Positions 59,338 through 64,000 of a stretch of DNA of 64,000 nucleotides are shown piece after piece. The stretch lies in the NCBI GenBank assembly GCA_017436125.1, contig JAFSDS010000079.1:1-64000 (forward strand), written 5' to 3'. A model generated the notes under the pieces. It was not told where the DNA came from and did no database searches. It worked only from the letters and a program-made list of their open reading frames with translations. Positions within the stretch are counted from its first letter, which is position 1. Each line of letters starts with the position of its first letter. This stretch comes from Oscillospiraceae bacterium. GTDB taxonomy: Bacteria; Bacillota; Clostridia; Oscillospirales; Ruminococcaceae. Made by a program: the position numbers and the translations under genes.

Positions 59338-60399
59338 TTAAGAAACAGCCAGTTCCAAAAGTCTGTCAATAAGCTGGGCATAGCTCATGCCGGTATCCAT
59401 AATAAGCTTTGGATACATGGAAATATTGGTGAATCCCGGAAGGGTGTTCGGTTCGTTAAGAACGGTTTTTCCGGTTTCGCCGTCAATAAGAAAGTCAACT
59501 CTCGTAAGTCCGGCGCAGCCGAGGATCTTATAGGCTTTTTTTGCGGTTTCGCGGATCTCTTCCGCCTTTTCGTCAGAAATGCGGGCTTTAAGAAAAGTTT
59601 CGCTCTCGTCGTTATAATATTTTGCGTCATAGCTGTAAAATTCATCCGCCGGAACGATCTCTCCCGGTCCGCCGACCATAAGATCGTTGTTTCCGAGCAC
59701 GGCGCATTCAACCTCAATGGGATTTTGAACCGCTTCTTCAATGATGATTTTATCGTCGTGCTCAAAAGCAAGATCCATTGCCTCTTTGAGCATCTCCGGA
59801 GATTTTACCTTGGAAATACCGACAGAAGAACCTGCATTTGCCGGTTTTACAAAAACCGGCCAGCCAAGTTCATGCTCAACGGCCTTTTCAGCACCGTTAA
59901 GGTCGGAAACACCCTTGATATAGGTCAGCCATTTTACCTGGGGAATGCCTGCGCCTTTAAGAAGAGTGTGGCAGACATCCTTATCCATGCAGGCGGCAGC
60001 CGCAAGCACCTTGCAGCCAACATAGGGAAGGCCCGCAATTTCAAGAAGGCCCTGCATGGTTCCGTCCTCGCCGTTTTTTCCGTGGAGAACCGGGAAAACA
60101 ACGTCGATATAAAGTTCCTCCCAGCCGTTTTCGGTTTTTACCATGGCGCCATGGACGCTTCTGTCCGGGCAGATATATGCCTTTTTAAGGTTTTCGGTAT
60201 CGGCATCCCATTCATGTGCGCGGACTTTTTCAATATCGCCTTCATAAAGATACCATTCGCCGGTTCTGGTGATTCCGAGAAGGACGGGGTCATATTTTTC
60301 CCTGTCAATATTTTCCCAAACGGAGGAAACGGACATGCAGGAAACATCATATTCGCTGGAAACTCCGCCGAAAATCAAAGCGGCAGTCTTTTTTGCCAT
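59338..60399 (-). CDS. ddl: D-alanine--D-alanine ligase
   Basis: A 353-residue ATP-grasp enzyme making the D-Ala-D-Ala end of the cell-wall peptide. FGGVSSEYDVSCMS (N-terminal loop), FPVLHGKNGEDGTMQGLLE, FVKPANAGSSVGISKV, and C-terminal LNEPNTLPGFTNISMYPK. Residue choice at the omega loop fits a D-Ala rather than D-Lac ligase only tentatively. Confidence 0.94.
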   Translation of the reverse strand: MAKKTAALIFGGVSSEYDVSCMSVSSVWENIDREKYDPVLLGITRTGEWYLYEGDIEKVRAHEWDADTENLKKAYICPDRSVHGAMVKTENGWEELYIDVVFPVLHGKNGEDGTMQGLLEIAGLPYVGCKVLAAAACMDKDVCHTLLKGAGIPQVKWLTYIKGVSDLNGAEKAVEHELGWPVFVKPANAGSSVGISKVKSPEMLKEAMDLAFEHDDKIIIEEAVQNPIEVECAVLGNNDLMVGGPGEIVPADEFYSYDAKYYNDESETFLKARISDEKAEEIRETAKKAYKILGCAGLTRVDFLIDGETGKTVLNEPNTLPGFTNISMYPKLIMDTGMSYAQLIDRLLELAVS

Positions 60400-60429
60400 T
60401 ACATAAAACCTCTTTTCGGTTTGTTTTAT

Positions 60430-60480
60430 AAGGCTCCCTTGGGTAAAGGGAGCTGTCTGCGAAGCAGACTAAGGGATTGT
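60430..60480. repeat. Dispersed repeat, family C (copy 4)
   Basis: AAGGCTCCCTTGGGTAAAGG to AAGGGATTGT, the reverse complement of 31832-31882. The centre GTCTGC-GAA-GCAGAC forms a hairpin. Confidence 0.7.
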
Positions 60481-60492
60481 GATTCTATACGG

Positions 60493-61050
60493 TTAAAATT
60501 TTCCCGCAAGAGTTTCAAGAACACCCATATATGTTCCGGCGGGATCGCTTAAAAACTTTTCTTTTACCGCAAGGGCCTGTTCTCTTGTGGGCATGAAAAG
60601 CGAAAGATCCATAAGATCCGTTCCGATATCGGTAACTCTTATGTGGATCATAAAACCGTCCTCGGTTTTGGTTATAGAAACAAGATTTTCCTTTTCTATG
60701 CGGCGGCGCTGGATAATATTCTTTGCGCTTTTTGCGGATTTTTCTCTTACGGAAAGGGGAAGATCTCCCTCAAGGGCCTTTGCGGCGGATCTTCCTTTTT
60801 CGGTAACGGTATATACATTGATTCCGGAATCGGTTTTAATTGGGAGGACGCAGGCAGTTTCGCGCAGTTCCGCAAGCGCATCCGCAAATTCAAAATAGTT
60901 TGCGGTTCCGTCCTCAAGAATGGCTTCGGTCATTTCATCAAAGCTCATGGGTTCGCCGATTTCCGAAAGGATGTGGCAGATAAGTATTCTTATTTCTCTT
61001 CCTTCGGTAAGGCCGCCGGGTCTTATTCCCGCGGTAAAGGTTTCTTCCAT
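60493..61050 (-). CDS. DUF4364 winged-helix protein
   Basis: A 185-residue protein: REIRILICHILSEIGEPMSF with DEMTEAILEDGTANYFEFAD looks like a winged helix, followed by VYTVTEKGRSAAKALEGDLP and a mixed C-terminal domain. The family is common in Clostridia and presumed regulatory; target unknown. Confidence 0.85.
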   Translation of the reverse strand: MEETFTAGIRPGGLTEGREIRILICHILSEIGEPMSFDEMTEAILEDGTANYFEFADALAELRETACVLPIKTDSGINVYTVTEKGRSAAKALEGDLPLSVREKSAKSAKNIIQRRRIEKENLVSITKTEDGFMIHIRVTDIGTDLMDLSLFMPTREQALAVKEKFLSDPAGTYMGVLETLAGKF

Positions 61051-61063
61051 TTTGCTCTTCCTT

Positions 61064-61582
61064 TCAAAACAGTTTCACAGAATAAATTTCACTGTAACAT
61101 AAAACGCCGTCAATGCGTTCCGATTTCATAAGACTTATGCATCCGGCAGAAACCGGATTTTTCGGCAAAAGCCTTTCAGTATCCTCAAAACAAAAATCCC
61201 CGCTCGGCTTAAATTTTCTTGCAAGGGTTATATGGGGAACATATTCCCTCTCATCAAGTTCAAAACCAAGGCTTTTAAGCTTTTCAAAAACCTCTTTTTG
61301 AAGGGCGGAAAGTTTTTCGTTTTTTCGGATGCCCGCCCAGAATATCCCTTTTTCAAAAGTTCCGCAGCCGGAAACTTCATAATCAAAAGAAGGGAATTTT
61401 ATATCATCAAGGGCGGTTTTTATCTCGTTTTCCCTTTCGGTTTCTCCGATGAAAACAAGGGTGAGATGTAAATTATCATAAAGGGTAAAATTTCCGGAGG
61501 AATGTTTTTCTGCCTCTTTTCCTGCGGAAAAAAGGGCTTTTTTTGTTTCTTCATCAAAACAAAGAGCGGTAAAAAGTCGCAT
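61064..61582 (-). CDS. thpR: RNA 2',3'-cyclic phosphodiesterase (LigT/ThpR family)
   Basis: A 172-residue 2H phosphoesterase with the two HxT motifs LHLTLVFIGET (about 39-49) and VPHITLARKF (about 122-131). It opens 2',3'-cyclic phosphates on RNA. The start MRLFTAL at 61582 follows GGGAGGAAAAA. It ends 13 bp before DUF4364. Confidence 0.92.
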   Translation of the reverse strand: MRLFTALCFDEETKKALFSAGKEAEKHSSGNFTLYDNLHLTLVFIGETERENEIKTALDDIKFPSFDYEVSGCGTFEKGIFWAGIRKNEKLSALQKEVFEKLKSLGFELDEREYVPHITLARKFKPSGDFCFEDTERLLPKNPVSAGCISLMKSERIDGVLCYSEIYSVKLF

Positions 61583-61650
61583 TTTTTCCTCCCGTTTAAC
61601 CCATAAACGGAGGGACTTTGGAAAAAAGCCCCTCCGCAAAAAGTATTTTA

Positions 61651-63585
61651 TCAGTCGGTCTTAACGCATTTATGCGGGATCTCGTGCTTCTGGAAAAGCT
61701 GGCCGCAGCGGGTGCATTTCCATGCCCAGGGATGTTCGCCGGTAAATTCAAGGGGACCTTTGCAGTCGATATATTCCGGTTCGGCTGCTTTTGCTTCCTC
61801 TTTATGTTTCTGTTCGCCGGCTGCTTCGGCAATGCGCTGTTTTCTTTCCTCTGCGCGTTTGCGGTAAAATTCCGGGTCATAGGAAGTCATGCCTTCGCCG
61901 TCCATTTCGGGTTTTACCATATTATCCGGTTTGCGTTTTTCTTCGCGTACCGGAGGAACGTATTCGGTTACGGTATATTCTTCCTCTTCTTCCTCTTCGG
62001 GAGCGGGTTCTTCGGTAACAGCCTCTTCCTCGGCAGGTTCTTCGGTTTCTTCCTCGATTTCTTCCTCTGCGGGTTCCTCAACAACCTCTTCGATTACTTC
62101 CTCTTCGATGACGGGTTCTTCGATAACTTCTTCGATAACTTCCTCAACGGCGGGTTCTTCGATAACGGGCTCTTCCGGGGTAACGGGTTCCGGAGCTTTT
62201 TCGCGTTTCGGTGCAAAGGGGTTTACCCATTCTTCGTCCGGAACGGATTTATAGGGGTTCGGTGCGGGAACAGGTTCCGGCTGGGGTTCAGGGATGGGTT
62301 CCGGTCTTACGGGTTTATAGGGATTTACATAGGGTGCGGGTGCGGGTGCCGGTGCCGGAGCGGGCTGCTGGGGCATTGCATAAGGATTCTGCTGATACTG
62401 CATCTGCTGGGGCATGCCGTAAGGATTCTGCTGGAACTGGGGGTTCTGCTGATACTGCATCTGCTGCTGAGGCATTGCATAGGGATTCATATAGGGGTTC
62501 ATATAGGGATTGGGAGCCATCTGCTGCATAGCGGCAACGCGCTGTGCAATAAGAGTTTCCATCTCGCCTCTGAATGCGGAAAGTTCCGCTTTAATGCTTT
62601 CTGCGGTGTCGTCTGCGATCTCTGCGCGAAGTTCGTCAAAACCTGCTTCGGTTTCTTCTCCTTCAGAAAGGGCAGCAAGCTGAACAGCGGTTTTTGCGGC
62701 AAGTCTTGCGTTGTTATAAACAAGCTCGATGTTTGCATCAAGGCTCATTCCGCCAGTCATCTCTTTAACAAGAGTGAGGAGGAAGGGAGTAAGCTCCTTG
62801 CCTTTGATGTTGTTTTCTTCCGCTTTTTTAACGGCGATTTCGATAGCTCTGTCCGCCATGCCGCGGCTCATTGCGTATTCCTTAGGAATGGGGTTGCCAA
62901 CAAGCATACCGCCGTGGATGCCGAGATCAAGTTTTGCCTTGAATGCCGCGGCAAGTTCATTGGGGGTATTGATGCGGTAGTCAACGCCGAATCCGCTCTC
63001 TCTGCAATAGAATGCGGGAAGCTCGTCGGTGCCGTATCCGATTACCGGAACGCCCTTGGTTTCAAGATATTCAAGGGTAAGGCCGATGTCGAGAATGGAT
63101 TTTGCGCCTGCGCAAACTACCATAACGTCGGTGCGGCCGAGTTCCTCAAGGTCTGCGGAAATGTCCATGGTGGTTTCTGCTCCGCGATGAACACCGCCGA
63201 TGCCGCCGGTTGCAAAGATTTTAACTCCGGCCATGGCTGCGATGATCATGGTGGAAGCAACGGTGGTTGCGCCGTCCGCTTTCATTGCGGCAAGAATGGG
63301 AAGATCACGGCGGCTTGCCTTTGCGATTTTCTGGCCTTTTTTGCCGAAATATTCGATCTCTTCATCGGAAAGACCAACTTTGAATTTGCCTCCGATGATA
63401 GCGATAGTTGCGGGAACAGCTCCTTCGGAACGGATGATCCTTTCAACGTTTCTTGCGGTGTTTACGTTTTGGGGATAGGGCATTCCGTGGCTGATGATAG
63501 TGGATTCCAATGCGACGACGGGTTTTCCGCTTTCAAGGGCGGCTTTTACCTCCGGCGCAATATCAAGATACTTTGCGAGATTCAT
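61651..63585 (-). CDS. psuG: Pseudouridine-5'-phosphate glycosidase fused to a long Pro/Gln/Glu-rich tail and zinc ribbon
   Basis: A 644-residue protein. The first ~305 residues are PsuG, which splits pseudouridine 5'-phosphate to uracil and ribose 5-phosphate (VVALESTIISHGMPYPQNV, FATGGIGGVHRGAETTMDIS, YGTDELPAFYCRESGFGVDY, LVGNPIPKEYAM). After a short helical part come Asn/Pro/Tyr/Met/Gln repeats (NPYMNPYMNPYAMPQQQ; three PYxMPQQ units), a Pro/Ala linker, a very acidic Glu-rich stretch, and a C-terminal zinc-ribbon-like WKCTRCGQLFQKHEIPHKC. The usual enzyme stops near residue 305. No psuK is adjacent. Confidence 0.9.
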   Translation of the reverse strand: MNLAKYLDIAPEVKAALESGKPVVALESTIISHGMPYPQNVNTARNVERIIRSEGAVPATIAIIGGKFKVGLSDEEIEYFGKKGQKIAKASRRDLPILAAMKADGATTVASTMIIAAMAGVKIFATGGIGGVHRGAETTMDISADLEELGRTDVMVVCAGAKSILDIGLTLEYLETKGVPVIGYGTDELPAFYCRESGFGVDYRINTPNELAAAFKAKLDLGIHGGMLVGNPIPKEYAMSRGMADRAIEIAVKKAEENNIKGKELTPFLLTLVKEMTGGMSLDANIELVYNNARLAAKTAVQLAALSEGEETEAGFDELRAEIADDTAESIKAELSAFRGEMETLIAQRVAAMQQMAPNPYMNPYMNPYAMPQQQMQYQQNPQFQQNPYGMPQQMQYQQNPYAMPQQPAPAPAPAPAPYVNPYKPVRPEPIPEPQPEPVPAPNPYKSVPDEEWVNPFAPKREKAPEPVTPEEPVIEEPAVEEVIEEVIEEPVIEEEVIEEVVEEPAEEEIEEETEEPAEEEAVTEEPAPEEEEEEEYTVTEYVPPVREEKRKPDNMVKPEMDGEGMTSYDPEFYRKRAEERKQRIAEAAGEQKHKEEAKAAEPEYIDCKGPLEFTGEHPWAWKCTRCGQLFQKHEIPHKCVKTD

Positions 63586-63626
63586 AGATAGTGGCTCCTC
63601 CTTTATAGGCGAACTTTTACATATAT

Positions 63627-63655
63627 AATATAATAAAAATAAGGCGCTTTGTCAA
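63627..63655 (-). promoter_or_regulatory. Promoter for psuG
   Basis: Minus-strand TTGACA (63655-63650), 17-bp spacer, TATATT (63632-63627). Confidence 0.8.
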
Positions 63656-63662
63656 ATAATAA

Positions 63663-63691
63663 TTGCACCCGCAGGAGAAAACGGGTATAAT
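63663..63691 (+). promoter_or_regulatory. Promoter for cysK
   Basis: TTGCAC (63663-63668), 17-bp spacer, TATAAT (63686-63691), back to back with the psuG promoter. Confidence 0.75.
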
Positions 63692-63724
63692 ATTTTCGGA
63701 AAAACGTTTTTTACGGAGGCAAAT

Positions 63725-64000
63725 ATGAAAATTGCAAAAAATTTCAGTGAACTTATCGGCAACACCCCGATGCTCGAACTTTGCAGAATCGAAAAGGATG
63801 AAAACCTTTGCGCAAAAATATTTGCAAAACTCGAGGGTCTTAATCCGGGCGGAAGCATCAAAGACCGCGTTGCGTGCTCAATGATAGATGAAGCAGAGAA
63901 AAACGGCATGCTCAAGCCAAATTCTCTTATTATAGAGCCCACCAGCGGCAATACGGGAATCGGTCTTGCGGCTGTTGCGGCAGAAAGAGGATACCGCTGT
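63725..64000 (+). CDS. cysK: Cysteine synthase (O-acetylserine sulfhydrylase), N-terminal part (runs off right edge)
   Basis: The first 92 codons of a PLP enzyme making cysteine from O-acetylserine and sulfide. [12 protein letters not shown] begins the fold; [16 protein letters not shown] carries the PLP Lys; [19 protein letters not shown] is the substrate/PLP phosphate loop. ACGGAGGC precedes the ATG. The remaining two thirds lie beyond the window. Confidence 0.94.
   Translation, partial: MKIAKNFSELIGNTPMLELCRIEKDENLCAKIFAKLEGLNPGGSIKDRVACSMIDEAEKNGMLKPNSLIIEPTSGNTGIGLAAVAAERGYRC

Noticed and set aside
61618..63591. 657-codon plus-strand frame opposite psuG, with Phe/Gly-rich repeats
   Set aside because: Mirror image of the PsuG tail repeats; the minus-strand reading has a known enzyme, promoter and ribosome site.

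Overview
The window looks like chromosome from a sporulating, anaerobic, Gram-positive clostridial bacterium, most like gut Oscillospiraceae/Ruminococcaceae. The evidence is SpoIIID, a three-subunit [FeFe] hydrogenase of the NAD-linked bifurcating type, a GGGtGRT-family protein with an Fe-S scaffold partner, a choloylglycine-hydrolase-family enzyme, strong AGGAGG ribosome sites and many TTGACA-17-TATAAT promoters. No rRNA, tRNA or CRISPR array was seen. Species assignment is inference.

Layout. 1-7 kb: end of rpoD, a BofC-like protein, a class A PBP, a MATE exporter and an ECF sigma/anti-sigma pair. 7-14 kb: hydCBA on the minus strand, an FAD dehydrogenase and a Tim44-like membrane protein. 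14-18.3 kb: an ABC importer of the aromatic amino acid (TrpXYZ) type with two binding proteins; one of them sits behind a 27-codon Phe/Tyr-rich leader ORF and an attenuator. 18.4-20.4 kb: two lipoproteins. 20.44-29.83 kb: an AT-rich integrated element. 29.8-31.5 kb: its target gene (GGGtGRT) and the Fe-S scaffold gene. 32-41.6 kb: secA, trmL, a TtcA-like gene, a PadR operon, acetyltransferases and a G5/3D cell-wall protein. 41.8-46.5 kb: mreBCD-mrdA. 46.6-49.1 kb: Rrf2 regulator, ispDF, tmk. 49.1-50.6 kb: an AT-rich orphan toxin tip with a double-CXXCG immunity candidate. 50.8-55.9 kb: glycosyltransferase, spoIIID, Ntn hydrolase, second ECF module. 56.3-63.6 kb: argS, DUF1934, murI, ddl, DUF4364, thpR and a psuG fusion on the minus strand, then the start of cysK.

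The main discovery is the 9.4-kb element inserted in the 3' end of the GGGtGRT gene. A 77-bp perfect direct repeat of that 3' end flanks it, with a tyrosine integrase at the right end. It carries a WYL regulator divergent from an m5C methyltransferase/restriction nuclease pair, a serine recombinase, an XRE switch with three operators between divergent promoters, an origin-like noncoding region and paralogous proteins of unknown function. A further 48-bp partial copy of the target 1 kb to the left suggests repeated use of the same site.

Other notable points are the attenuator, the start-less Rhs-type toxin tip after tmk, a PsuG enzyme fused to a long Pro/Gln/Glu-rich tail and zinc ribbon, a hydrogenase with TSCSP instead of TSCCP, and three genes whose best ribosome site points to ATT, ATC or ACG rather than a standard start. 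All calls come from reading the sequence; no database search was run.
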